A stretch of DNA of 64,000 bases, from the NCBI GenBank assembly GCA_013141455.1, contig JABFQW010000021.1, positions 62,001 to 126,000 on the forward strand, read 5' to 3'. The translations under genes were made by a program, and so were the position numbers. Below, one piece after another: positions 43,539-52,007 of the stretch. The notes beneath the pieces were generated by a model that worked only from the letters and a program-made list of their open reading frames with translations, made no database searches and was not told the DNA's origin. Source of the DNA: Bacteroidales bacterium (GTDB lineage: Bacteria; Bacteroidota; Bacteroidia; Bacteroidales; F082). Within the stretch, counting starts at the first letter, position 1. The number at the start of each line of letters is the position of its first letter.

Positions 43539-45335
43539 TTACAAATGGTATAATCTGGTAATATAGTTTCCTTTTGGATGTTTCAATTTCAGAATGTATG
43601 TTCCACTTTTTAAAGTGGAAACATCTATTTTTGAATTGTTCTTTATTTTTTCACTGAACAATAGTACACCCTGAATAGAATAAATTTCTATATAGATATT
43701 TTCATCAGATTCCAAGGAGCTACTAATGGACACCATTGAGCTGGCTGGATTTGGTGAAACACTAAATGAAAAAATGTCATTATTAAGTTCTGTTACATTT
43801 GTTGGCTCTAACCTGATGAGAATGGTATCGGTGTTTGAGCAACCATAATAATCCGTTACCAAAACAGATATTTGAATGGAATCAGCTGTAATGGAGCTGT
43901 CGTTTGTAAAAACTAAACTAGGATGAGTCCAAGCGTCTATATTCCACAAATATTGTGAGTAGCCATATCCTGGAGTAAGCAATATTGATTCACCCTTAGC
44001 CAAAATAGTATCGTTGCCCAGGTAAAAATGAGGCAACGGATTAATAGAAACGAATACCGTATCAATATATTGATTGCTATATCGATCGGTTACCTGTAAC
44101 ACATATTGTCCTGAGTCGGTTACAGTAATGGATGGTTCTACACTACCATTCGACCATAAATAGGTCTGGTAATCAGCAAATGGAAAGAGTTTAATAGAGT
44201 CTCCGGCACAAAATGATTGATGGTCACTGAAAAATACGTTTGATCTATAAATATATATAGAATCCTCAAATACAGGATTGGAATATAAATAATAATTCTC
44301 CTGATCGTAAATTTTTCTTCCACCCATATTATTGTCAAAATCAGATCGGCTGAAGAAGGTGTTAATCAATTTCATATGACCTGAAATGGTATCAATTTCA
44401 AAAAATGCAATCTCTCCTTCTGAGCTGACTAAAAAAGCCTTGTGATTAGGCGATAGAGTCATTGAATTTGGATTTCTTAAGTTTGGATAACCAAATTCAT
44501 GTGTTTGGATGATTGAAAGAGAATCGGTCAAAGGATCAACAACCAACACTACTGCCGCTCCCGATCCCATCGAATTGGTAATTGTGTATAGGAATCGGTT
44601 ATCGAAACTTACCATGGATTCCTGGGCAAAGGTTAAAGACTGATTTTGGTAGTTTGAACCCCGGATTTCCTGCATAAATGTTAAAAGTCCGGTAACAGGA
44701 TCTCTATAAAAAGAGGAAATGCCATGCCCTCCTGTGGCATAAATGAAATGATTATCAGGACTTAAAGCACAAGAAACCTCATTAGAAAACCCTTCAACAT
44801 GATTCAAATCGGAATACTCTTCAATCAATTCGAGCTGTCCTGTGATGGTATCACGGCTATATAAAAAAATATCATCCCTGACCGAATTATACATAAACTG
44901 GCCATCCCGGCTTAAAACCAAACAATTATTAGTGTTATTGATGTTTGAGGGACTTTCCCATTTTTGATAGGTCAGGGTAGGAGTTAACAATCCCGTAGCT
45001 ACATTCACCTCAAAAACACCAATATATTCTCTAAACCCAAGATATAAGAAACCGGAATCGGCACTGATTGCCATGGAATAAGCCCAATAAATATCTGTCC
45101 CGTCATTTGTTTGTTCAATGGTCGAAATAAGCGTTAGATCACCAGTTGATACATTTCTTTCATATACTTGAAAATGATTATCGGTTGCCTCATAACAAAA
45201 TCTGTTATCAGGACTGATGATCATGTTATAAGGATATTTCAAATCTGAGTTAATGCTTTTGTAATAACTCATCTGAGCAAATCCTAACTGAAATATTCCA
45301 ATAAAGATTATGAGGATTATGTTGTTTTTTTTCAT
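43539..45335 (-). CDS. Secreted lactonase-like beta-propeller protein with T9SS sorting domain
   Basis: 598 residues. Signal peptide to about residue 20 (IIFIGIFQLGFAQ). Residues 30-375 form a seven-blade-type propeller with blades like M-I-S-P-D-N-R-F-C-Y, A-L-S-P-D-N-H-F-I-Y-A-T-G and M-T-L-S-P-N-H-K-A-F, resembling 6-phosphogluconolactonase-like (YVTN/lactonase) repeats. Residues 380-500 look like PKD/SprB-type modules (D-S-I-K-L-F-P-F, Y-L-W-S-N-G-S). The C-terminal sorting domain is FSVSPNPASSMVSISS to the end. It is inverted relative to rlmN, 53 bases after it, and lies between two copies of the rlmN 3' end. Composition is A+T-richer than rlmN. Confidence 0.85.
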   Translation of the reverse strand: MKKNNIILIIFIGIFQLGFAQMSYYKSINSDLKYPYNMIISPDNRFCYEATDNHFQVYERNVSTGDLTLISTIEQTNDGTDIYWAYSMAISADSGFLYLGFREYIGVFEVNVATGLLTPTLTYQKWESPSNINNTNNCLVLSRDGQFMYNSVRDDIFLYSRDTITGQLELIEEYSDLNHVEGFSNEVSCALSPDNHFIYATGGHGISSFYRDPVTGLLTFMQEIRGSNYQNQSLTFAQESMVSFDNRFLYTITNSMGSGAAVVLVVDPLTDSLSIIQTHEFGYPNLRNPNSMTLSPNHKAFLVSSEGEIAFFEIDTISGHMKLINTFFSRSDFDNNMGGRKIYDQENYYLYSNPVFEDSIYIYRSNVFFSDHQSFCAGDSIKLFPFADYQTYLWSNGSVEPSITVTDSGQYVLQVTDRYSNQYIDTVFVSINPLPHFYLGNDTILAKGESILLTPGYGYSQYLWNIDAWTHPSLVFTNDSSITADSIQISVLVTDYYGCSNTDTILIRLEPTNVTELNNDIFSFSVSPNPASSMVSISSSLESDENIYIEIYSIQGVLLFSEKIKNNSKIDVSTLKSGTYILKLKHPKGNYITRLYHL

Positions 45336-45600
45336 TTTGAATGAATTTTTGTGGTTTCGATTTATTATTGTACTAAATTATAAAAAAACTAATCCCCTGA
45401 GTTCGATATAGGAAATTTTATAAAAATGTAAAACATAAAGGATCGATTTAGCAACTTTGAGTAAAATCCTGAGCAATTAACAGATAGTAGTATTAAGCGT
45501 ATTGAGATTTTGTTCCTTTTTCGAATGAGTTCTCTAAAAATAATTTTAATGCTTTAGTAGAAGAGAATAAACGGGTAAGGAAAATAATAATTCACAATCC
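45336..45600. other. Spacer between the propeller gene and rlmN tail copy 2
   Basis: 265 A+T-rich bases with no supported gene. It contains the presumed promoter of the minus-strand propeller gene, but no clear consensus is seen. Confidence 0.4.
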
Positions 45601-45630
45601 ATGAGGCGTTTCGTTGCTTGGCATCAGCGC

Positions 45631-45837
45631 TCCCGTATCAACCTGATTCGTTTTCATCCAATTCCATCCACACCACTGCGTAGCTCGAACGATGCCACCA
45701 TCGAAGATTTCAGACTGGCTTTGCTCGACAAAGGCATACGCACCACCGTTCGTGCTTCGCGCGGTCTCGATATTTTTGCCGCCTGTGGACTCCTATCAAC
45801 CAAAGAATTAGTGAAACAACAGGCATTGGATTTTTGA
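45631..45837 (+). pseudogene. rlmN: Displaced rlmN 3' end, copy 2
   Basis: 68 codons aligned with rlmN from RINLIRFHPIPSTPLRSS to the stop, including the FAACGLLSTKE methyl-carrier segment. Relative to intact rlmN I count ten nucleotide differences before the last six codons, all synonymous (for example cct/cca, ggc/ggt, tgc/tgt, ctg/cta). The tail reads KQQALDF instead of NMQSPDF. An ATG at 45601 opens the frame ten codons earlier, but that part is unrelated to rlmN. Homology starts abruptly at the CGT/CGC Arg codon. Confidence 0.9.
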
Positions 45838-46204
45838 GCGGAGGATTTGTCGGGGACAGGATTTTTAATTCCCCTTTTGGTGTATTTTGGAGTCGCCCAA
45901 AAATAACGGGATCTGAATTATGAACGATGAAGTTGCAAACACCGAACGGAGCGCTTCTCCCGAATGCTATCAGGAGGGTTGCCGATACTCGGGACAAGCT
46001 GGGCCGACCACATAACTAAATCCAAAGCCAGCATGCCCATGCTTTGCCCGGGAACTGATACATTTTTATGAAGCCAAAACCATTCCCAATAAATCGCTGA
46101 TTAAGAAGATACTATTTGAATTCTGATGTAAAGTTGATGGTGTTGCCATCAATAACAATGATTTTTAAAGTACCTTTAGTGCCTGTTCTAAATTAGCAGA
46201 AGAG
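45838..46204. other. Spacer after rlmN tail copy 2
   Basis: 367 bases without a supportable gene. TACCTTTA near 46170 may be the -7 element of the TPR-HTH gene. Confidence 0.45.
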
Positions 46205-47584
46205 GTGTATATAAGGATATTATTAATTTACTTTTTTAGTTTTCTGGTTATTACGGGAAGTTATGCAAATGAAGAGCCTGAATCCCTCAAGATTAGGGTT
46301 ACGAAAAACGGTGTGCTTTTTCGTGAAAACCTTGATCTGGCTTATCTTGATATACAACCACTCCTTTTGGAGGCTCTGCAGGCAAAGGATAGTCTATCAG
46401 AACTCATACTTTTTGAAAGGAAGTGCAGGTATTTTTATACAAAAAGCCAATATGACAGCTTGAATGAAACCTCCGTTTTCCTTTTGGAACAGGCAACCCG
46501 CTACAAGAACAATTATTTTCAAGCGATGGGCCATATGTTTCAGGCGGAGGGATTTTCTGTGAATAGTTTGTATGACCGTGCCATAGGAAGTCTGACACAA
46601 GCTTATAATATTCTGAGTAAGGACAAGAGCGGAGATGCGATTATTTTTTTCGCGAAAGCTAATGTGTTGAACAGTTTTGCAAATGTTTATAATGATAATG
46701 GTGAACCGGAAAAGGCAGTTGAAAAGATTAAAGAAGTGATTGGGAGCTATAATTCTTTAAAAAACAAAGAGGATATCAATCGTTTCCAATACTTGAATTA
46801 CAGTAATCTCTCAGGTGTATATACGATGTTTGATATGGATTCGGCAGAGTATTATGCCAAAAAGTCAATAGAAATTAAACCTTCAGATGTGGTAGAAGAC
46901 AAGGCGATGATGATGAATTATTATGCGTTGGGCAAAGCGTTTAAATCGAGAAATGATTATTCCAGCGCAGCAAGTTACTATCACAAAGCAATAGCGGCAG
47001 GTGTTAAAAGTGGTACTTCGCTAAATCTGACTGAAATTTACAACAGTCTCATAGATATTTACGAGAAAGAAGGGAATAAAGACAGTGTGTTGTTGTATGT
47101 GAATAAACTCAAAGAAATGGAGTTGAACATCCTTCAGAGTAAATACAATTCACTCCAAAAGACTGTCATCAGTGGGGAGAAAAAAACATCACCTGTGTGG
47201 ATTATCTTTCTGGTAGCAATGATGAGTTTAATCATCTTTTATCTTTGGAGAAAACTCGCACGGAAAAAGCTTGTTGCTGAGTCTGTTTCAAATGAAGCAT
47301 ACAATTCTTTGATCCAATTATTAAAAGACAACGATACTGGCTTTTACTTTGCTTTTGAGCAGGTTTTCCCTGACTTTTCAGAAAAACTGCTTGTAATAAA
47401 CCCGGTTTTAGCAAAAACTGAAATTGAGTTTTGTTTCCTGCTAAAGCTTAAACTTACAACAAAAGAAATAGCTCAACTTACGTTTCTTGAGCCACGGACG
47501 GTCCAAAACAAGAAACATAGGATAAGAAAACGTTTAGATATTCCTTCCTCAGCCGATATTTATGTCTGGCTGGATTCCATATAG
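46205..47584 (+). CDS. TPR-containing membrane regulator with LuxR-like C-terminal HTH
   Basis: 459 residues from a GTG start; no ATG fits. An N-terminal signal (IRILLIYFFSFLVITGSYA) is followed by a TPR-like helical domain in the periplasm (about residues 40-310; A-S-Y-Y-H-K-A-I-A-A-G and Y-N-S-L-I-D-I-Y-E-K-E-G repeats), one transmembrane helix (about 325-345, PVWIIFLVAMMSLIIFYLW), and a C-terminal DNA-binding segment (TTKEIAQLTFLEPRTVQNKK, HRIRKRL). The layout is a one-component sensor common in Bacteroidetes. It precedes the Big2 secreted protein by 161 bases on the same strand and may control it. Confidence 0.8.
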   Translation: MYIRILLIYFFSFLVITGSYANEEPESLKIRVTKNGVLFRENLDLAYLDIQPLLLEALQAKDSLSELILFERKCRYFYTKSQYDSLNETSVFLLEQATRYKNNYFQAMGHMFQAEGFSVNSLYDRAIGSLTQAYNILSKDKSGDAIIFFAKANVLNSFANVYNDNGEPEKAVEKIKEVIGSYNSLKNKEDINRFQYLNYSNLSGVYTMFDMDSAEYYAKKSIEIKPSDVVEDKAMMMNYYALGKAFKSRNDYSSAASYYHKAIAAGVKSGTSLNLTEIYNSLIDIYEKEGNKDSVLLYVNKLKEMELNILQSKYNSLQKTVISGEKKTSPVWIIFLVAMMSLIIFYLWRKLARKKLVAESVSNEAYNSLIQLLKDNDTGFYFAFEQVFPDFSEKLLVINPVLAKTEIEFCFLLKLKLTTKEIAQLTFLEPRTVQNKKHRIRKRLDIPSSADIYVWLDSI

Positions 47585-47745
47585 TTCTTCGTAAGTTTCA
47601 GAAAATCAGTATTGAGTATCTGTTGTGTAGCCTTTTTATTTAAGACGGTAACTCATGATGTAGGGATTAATCGATTGCTGAAAGAATTGTCAATTACATT
47701 TGGCAAGCTTTTTTCGGCCAATGTTAAATCTCTAACTAAAACTAA

Positions 47746-50700
47746 ATGAAAAGAAGAATTACAATCGTATTTTTGGCATGTTTGCTTGCATTTCTGAACA
47801 TAAATCTGCATGCACAAGTGTGGGAACCTGTTGGAAATCCCGATGGAATTTCATTGGGGGGTGTCGGCCGCTTAACACTTGTAAACGATTTTGAGGATAA
47901 TTTAGTAGTTGGGTATTATGATGCAAGTGTGGAAAAAGCCTCCGTACAGAAATATGATGGAACGAACTGGTCATATCTTGGTCAAGCCGGAATGACGCCC
48001 AGTTATGCGACTTATAATTCATTGGCCGTAGATAATGTGGGAATCCCTTACTTCACAAATCAGGCAGCTTATCCGGAAGCTGGCTTAGAAGTTAGAAAAT
48101 TTGAAAATGGTGTCTGGGTGGACTTGCCTAATGCGGCTGATCAGATTATTAATTTTCAATCTTCTGCATTTTCTGCAGATAACACTCTCTTTGTAGTAAC
48201 AGGGGAGAACTCAGGCACTGTTAAAAAGTTTGTAAATGGGACCTGGGAACAAGTAGGCACTTCCAACTTTTTGAATGATACTCCATTCTATTTGGATATG
48301 GCAATTGCAAATAATGGCAAAATATACATTAGCTTCAATAACAATGGATTTGTTCATGTTTTTGAAAACAATGTAAACGCATCTATAACTGATGAATGGC
48401 TCCCTGTTGGCGGCATCACTGATATTGCTCCGGCCCCCGCTACTGAGAATTATAACTCTTCTCTGGCTGTAGATGGCAATAGCAATCTTTTTCTTGCTTA
48501 TGCCTCCTCTTATAACCAAGGTCAAAAATTAAATGTTAAAAAATTCGACGGTACTGAATGGAGTCAGTTAGGCAATGCACAATTTTCGCCAAACGCTGTT
48601 CAGTATGTTAGTATCGCAATTGGGGCAAATAACATTGTTTATGTTGTGGCCAGTAACTGGGCAGAAGAGGATTTTGGCAGAAACTATGTCATGTTTTATA
48701 ATGATGCCACCGATTTGTGGGAGCAGGCAGGTACAGGTTGGGCTTCAATGGGAGAGGCTAGTTTTAATTCTTTGGAGGTTAATAGTAATGGCAATCTTTT
48801 CCTGGCATTTTCGGATTCTTATATAGATAAATTGTCTGTGAAAATGTTAAATCTGGATATAGTTGCTGCCGAAAGTGTTGAAATAAGCACCGAAGGAGGA
48901 GTGCCGGCTGAAATTACAGAGGATAATGGAACACTACAGTTAATAGCTACCGTATTACCCGAAAATGCAAGCCAAAGTGTAGTTTGGAATATTGAGTCAG
49001 GAGAAACTTTTGCTACTGTTGATGAAAATGGCCTAGTAACAGCTACTACATCAAATGCTGTTGTTACTATAAGAGCTTTTTCTACGCAAAACGAATCGAT
49101 ATTCGACACTTTTGATGTTACTATTACCAATCAAAACAGTGATATTGAAGCGCAAGAAATTGTATTAACGACTGAAAACAATGTGTTTTCTGATATTTTA
49201 TCGATAGGAGGTACTTTACAATTGATCTCAACTATTACTCCGGCTGAAGCCGACCAATATGTAATATGGACAGTTGAAGAAGGGTCTGACATCGTTAGCG
49301 TAAACTCCGAAGGATTAGTTACCTCTCTTTCTGAAGGATATGCCATCATTAGGGCTACATGCACAGAAAATGCAACCCTATATGATGAAATGAGAATTAA
49401 TGTTTGGGAAAGCGGTTGTTCTCAGGGCAATGAATCCATGGTTTTTGGAGACGGTTATACAATTAGTAATGGTTTTAAGGTAGCTGATGACTTCATTGTT
49501 GAAGAGGGGATGAGATTCTCTGTAGGGACCATTAGAATGAATATTCTGATTGATCCAGATGTTGATATTACCTCTGTTGACCTTCATTTTTTGAAGAATG
49601 ATGTGGATCGTCCGGGTGAGGAAATAACGGTCATCTATAACATTACACCAACTTATCAGAGATTTATAGCAGACTTCGATTTTGTACAACAGTATGAAAT
49701 AGAGCTGGATTTAGATGAGACGATCATGTTTGAACAGGGAACTTATTGGTTATCGCCTGTTGCGACATCATCAAATGGAAGTGATGTGTATTGGGACGCG
49801 ACTGTTTATGGAAATATTGGCTATGGCTTTTATTCTGATAGTGACGACGGTCATGGATGGAGAGGTAATGGTGGAATGGATGCTGTATTTGAAATTACCG
49901 GAAACTGCACTCAGATGCCGGTGGTTGTTAATACTGCCAACGGAGAGGATACCGAAATCTATGTTGAAGAGGAATTACAGCTTGAAGCGCAGGTAAATGA
50001 ACCAGATGTTTCTCAAGATGTAATCTGGTCAGTAGAATCCGGATCTCAATTTGCTACGGTTGATGAAAACGGATTGGTTATTGGAATAGCTGTGGGTGTT
50101 GTTGTGGTGAGGGCTACCTCTGTTGATGACAATTCACTTTTTGGTGAAATAGAAATAAGTGTAATTGATCCCAATACTTGTGGAGTCTCAGTTCCGTCGA
50201 ATAATTTGGAAAATGGGTATCTGTTTGGTAGCATTCGTTTGGCGGTGGATATTATTGTTGAAGAAGGTTATACTTTTACTATTACCTCAGTTGAACCTAC
50301 GGTTATAGACTTGGCAACGGAGTTTACATTTTTGTTTTACAAGGATGAAGACGGGTTTCCGGGAGATACTGTGACAGCAACAACAACAGGTACCATAACA
50401 CATAACACAACAACAGGCATGAATTTTCTTTATTATTTCCATCGCTATCATATTGAACTGGATACACCTGTTATTCTGGAGGAAGGAATTTATTGGATGG
50501 AGATAGTAACAAATGCTATTGGATGGGAATCAACATCTGTAAGTGTTATTGGCCATCCGGGAGTATTTAACAATCCTGATACCGGAGGAGAATGGCAATA
50601 TTCTTCAAATGGATCGGAATATGTTTATAATGTAAATGGACTCTGTGAATTAGTGACTTCTATTCCGAACAACAGCCTTTCTGAAGATAATGATATCATG

Positions 50701-50922
50701 GTTTTTCCAAACCCTTCTGATGATCATATTACCCTTAAAATCAATAATATCCACGAAAGATCAATAGAAGTTAATATTTTCGATTCCTTAGGTCGAATAG
50801 TAATGAACAGCAACTTTAATCAGGAAACAGATCTCGATATCAGTAGCTTACCTAGTGGTATTTATTATATTAAAATCTTTAGTGAAGAGATAAATGAAAT
50901 ACGAAAAATAATAGTGAATTAA
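47746..50922 (+). CDS. Secreted propeller/Big2 protein with T9SS sorting domain
   Basis: 1058 residues. Signal peptide to about residue 23 (ACLLAFLNINLHAQ). Residues 25-370 have blade-like repeats of the form K-Y-D-G-T-N-W-S-Y-L-G and K-F-D-G-T-E-W-S-Q-L-G. Three bacterial Ig-like group 2 domains follow (about 375-455, 465-550 and 722-800), each with 'GTLQLIATV.PE', 'VVWNIESG..FATVDENGLV' and 'V.IRA.S' strands. Between and after them are two jelly-roll-like modules (D-V-D-R-P-G-E-E; D-G-F-P-G-D-T-V). The C-terminal domain, IMVFPNPSDDHITLKI to the end, is T9SS type A. It lies between two displaced rlmN 3' ends. Confidence 0.87.
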   Translation: MKRRITIVFLACLLAFLNINLHAQVWEPVGNPDGISLGGVGRLTLVNDFEDNLVVGYYDASVEKASVQKYDGTNWSYLGQAGMTPSYATYNSLAVDNVGIPYFTNQAAYPEAGLEVRKFENGVWVDLPNAADQIINFQSSAFSADNTLFVVTGENSGTVKKFVNGTWEQVGTSNFLNDTPFYLDMAIANNGKIYISFNNNGFVHVFENNVNASITDEWLPVGGITDIAPAPATENYNSSLAVDGNSNLFLAYASSYNQGQKLNVKKFDGTEWSQLGNAQFSPNAVQYVSIAIGANNIVYVVASNWAEEDFGRNYVMFYNDATDLWEQAGTGWASMGEASFNSLEVNSNGNLFLAFSDSYIDKLSVKMLNLDIVAAESVEISTEGGVPAEITEDNGTLQLIATVLPENASQSVVWNIESGETFATVDENGLVTATTSNAVVTIRAFSTQNESIFDTFDVTITNQNSDIEAQEIVLTTENNVFSDILSIGGTLQLISTITPAEADQYVIWTVEEGSDIVSVNSEGLVTSLSEGYAIIRATCTENATLYDEMRINVWESGCSQGNESMVFGDGYTISNGFKVADDFIVEEGMRFSVGTIRMNILIDPDVDITSVDLHFLKNDVDRPGEEITVIYNITPTYQRFIADFDFVQQYEIELDLDETIMFEQGTYWLSPVATSSNGSDVYWDATVYGNIGYGFYSDSDDGHGWRGNGGMDAVFEITGNCTQMPVVVNTANGEDTEIYVEEELQLEAQVNEPDVSQDVIWSVESGSQFATVDENGLVIGIAVGVVVVRATSVDDNSLFGEIEISVIDPNTCGVSVPSNNLENGYLFGSIRLAVDIIVEEGYTFTITSVEPTVIDLATEFTFLFYKDEDGFPGDTVTATTTGTITHNTTTGMNFLYYFHRYHIELDTPVILEEGIYWMEIVTNAIGWESTSVSVIGHPGVFNNPDTGGEWQYSSNGSEYVYNVNGLCELVTSIPNNSLSEDNDIMVFPNPSDDHITLKINNIHERSIEVNIFDSLGRIVMNSNFNQETDLDISSLPSGIYYIKIFSEEINEIRKIIVN

Positions 50923-51071
50923 ACCCAAATTAATCAGTAGGAGGCTAATAAAAGCCGAACTATCTGATTTAGTTGGGATAACCCCGACATAGAGTTTGTT
51001 TGAAGCATGATAAATCATGCTGAATTACAAACTCTTAGTCGATTACGCATTTTCAATGCGTAATTTGGGTT
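50922..51071 (+). ncRNA. Cloverleaf-like structured element after the Big2 gene (candidate RNA or DNA structure)
   Basis: The outer arms AACCCAAATTA (50922-50932) and TAATTTGGGTT (51061-51071) are complementary. Inside are ATCAGTAG/CTATCTGAT (50933-50940/50960-50968) capped by GGCT/AGCC, GTTGGG/CCCGAC (50972-50977/50983-50988), AGAGTTTGT/ACAAACTCT (50991-50999/51027-51035) with an inner GCATGA/TCATGC, and ATTACGCATT/AATGCGTAAT (51042-51051/51055-51064), which shares four bases with the outer arm. Not a tRNA. Function unknown. Confidence 0.5.
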
Positions 51072-51100
51072 AAATTAATCATGACAAAGAACATTGATTT

Positions 51101-51130
51101 AGCCGGCATTTAAGTATGCCGGCTTTTTTT
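51101..51130 (+). terminator. Intrinsic terminator
   Basis: AGCCGGCAT pairs perfectly with ATGCCGGCT around a 6-base loop, directly followed by seven T. It ends the Big2 transcription unit, or the structured RNA upstream of it. Confidence 0.85.
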
Positions 51131-51169
51131 ATGTAAACAATTTCTGAGATTTCATTCTTGTGCATGGGT

Positions 51170-51253
51170 ACTTCGCGCGATGTCGATATTTTTACCGCTT
51201 GCGGATTGCTTTCAACCAAAGAATTGGTGAAACAACAGGCATTGGATTTTTAG
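51170..51253 (+). pseudogene. rlmN: Displaced rlmN 3' end, copy 3 (28 codons)
   Basis: In frame it reads TSRDVDIFTACGLLSTKELV and then KQQALDF, stop, against RlmN A-S-R-G-L-D-I-F-A-A-C-G. It has four amino acid changes in the first nine codons, so it has drifted more than copy 2. It shares the KQQALDF ending with copy 2, including the same bases 'gtgaaacaacaggcattgg'. It begins 40 bases after the terminator at 51101-51130. Confidence 0.88.
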
Positions 51254-51363
51254 GTTAAGATCTGATTTAGCCCCTTGCATCCGTGTCATGATTAACAAAA
51301 ATTAAACTTTGATTATCAGCCTTTTCAAATCTTCGACTTACCTTCGCATCACATTCTGAAGCA

Positions 51364-51999
51364 TTGCGTTACATAATTGTTTTATACATTCTTTTTGGCA
51401 GTATCACTTTTGTTTCGGCCCAGGAAACGAAGTATATGCAGGGTCGTGTGTTCTCTGCCGACAGCCTGAAAGAATTAGCCGATGTTCACATTATCAGTAA
51501 ATTAGCCCTGCGTGGCACCATCAGCCTACCCGATGGTACCTTTTATATTAACTCGGCACCCAATGATTCATTGCTGTTCAGCATGCTTGGTTTTGAACGC
51601 AAAATCGTGCTCATCACCGAACAAATGTTGTTGAATGGCGAACGTATTTCGGTCTCGCTCGAAAGAGATACCATTTTGATGCAGGAAGTGGTGATCCGTT
51701 CCTTTTACGATTACCAGACATTTAAATATATGGTCGTTAACATGAAGCCACTGAAGCCTGTCAATCTGGAAACGATGGACAGCGAACTCAGGACAAGTCT
51801 TGAAGAGGTGCGTTCCTATCCGGCCTCGGCGGGTGGTCCCATTCAGGCTGCCTACGACTATTTCAACGATATGGCACGCCTGCAGCGGCGCATGGAGCAT
51901 AACCGCAGATTGTATAATGAACAATTGATTCTCGAGGGGAAAATAACCGACACCATCCCTGCCTTGCCGCAGCATCTGATCGAAAAATACAGGAAATAA
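51364..51999 (+). CDS. Secreted protein with carboxypeptidase-regulatory-like domain
   Basis: 211 residues from a TTG start, the only start that leaves a full signal peptide (IIVLYILFGSITFVSAQ). Residues 24-100 are a CarboxypepD_reg-like beta sandwich: M-Q-G-R-V-F-S-A-D-S-L, V-H-I-I-S-K, G-T-I-S-L-P-D-G-T-F-Y-I, S-L-L-F-S-M-L-G-F-E. The C-terminal half is helical and charged. Such proteins are common in Bacteroidetes envelopes; function unknown. It is probably the original neighbour of rlmN before the cassettes arrived. It is convergent with purL (8-base gap). Confidence 0.8.
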   Translation: MRYIIVLYILFGSITFVSAQETKYMQGRVFSADSLKELADVHIISKLALRGTISLPDGTFYINSAPNDSLLFSMLGFERKIVLITEQMLLNGERISVSLERDTILMQEVVIRSFYDYQTFKYMVVNMKPLKPVNLETMDSELRTSLEEVRSYPASAGGPIQAAYDYFNDMARLQRRMEHNRRLYNEQLILEGKITDTIPALPQHLIEKYRK

Positions 52000-52007
52000 G
52001 TTTCTGT

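Noticed and set aside
45601-45630. An independent small gene starting at the ATG at 45601
   Set aside because: Only the first ten codons are unique; the rest is the rlmN tail. A free 68-residue C-terminal fragment is unlikely to be a functional protein.
50922-51071. Interpretation of the multi-hairpin element as an integron attC site or tRNA
   Set aside because: GTTGGGA is present, but no matching RYYYAAC/GTTRRRY pair is placed as in attC, and the arms do not fit tRNA lengths or invariant positions.
43486-51169. An integrase or transposase gene to explain the rlmN-tail cassettes
   Set aside because: All sizeable frames in the interval are the propeller protein, the TPR-HTH regulator, the Big2 protein or their shadows. 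No tyrosine, serine or DDE recombinase motif was seen.
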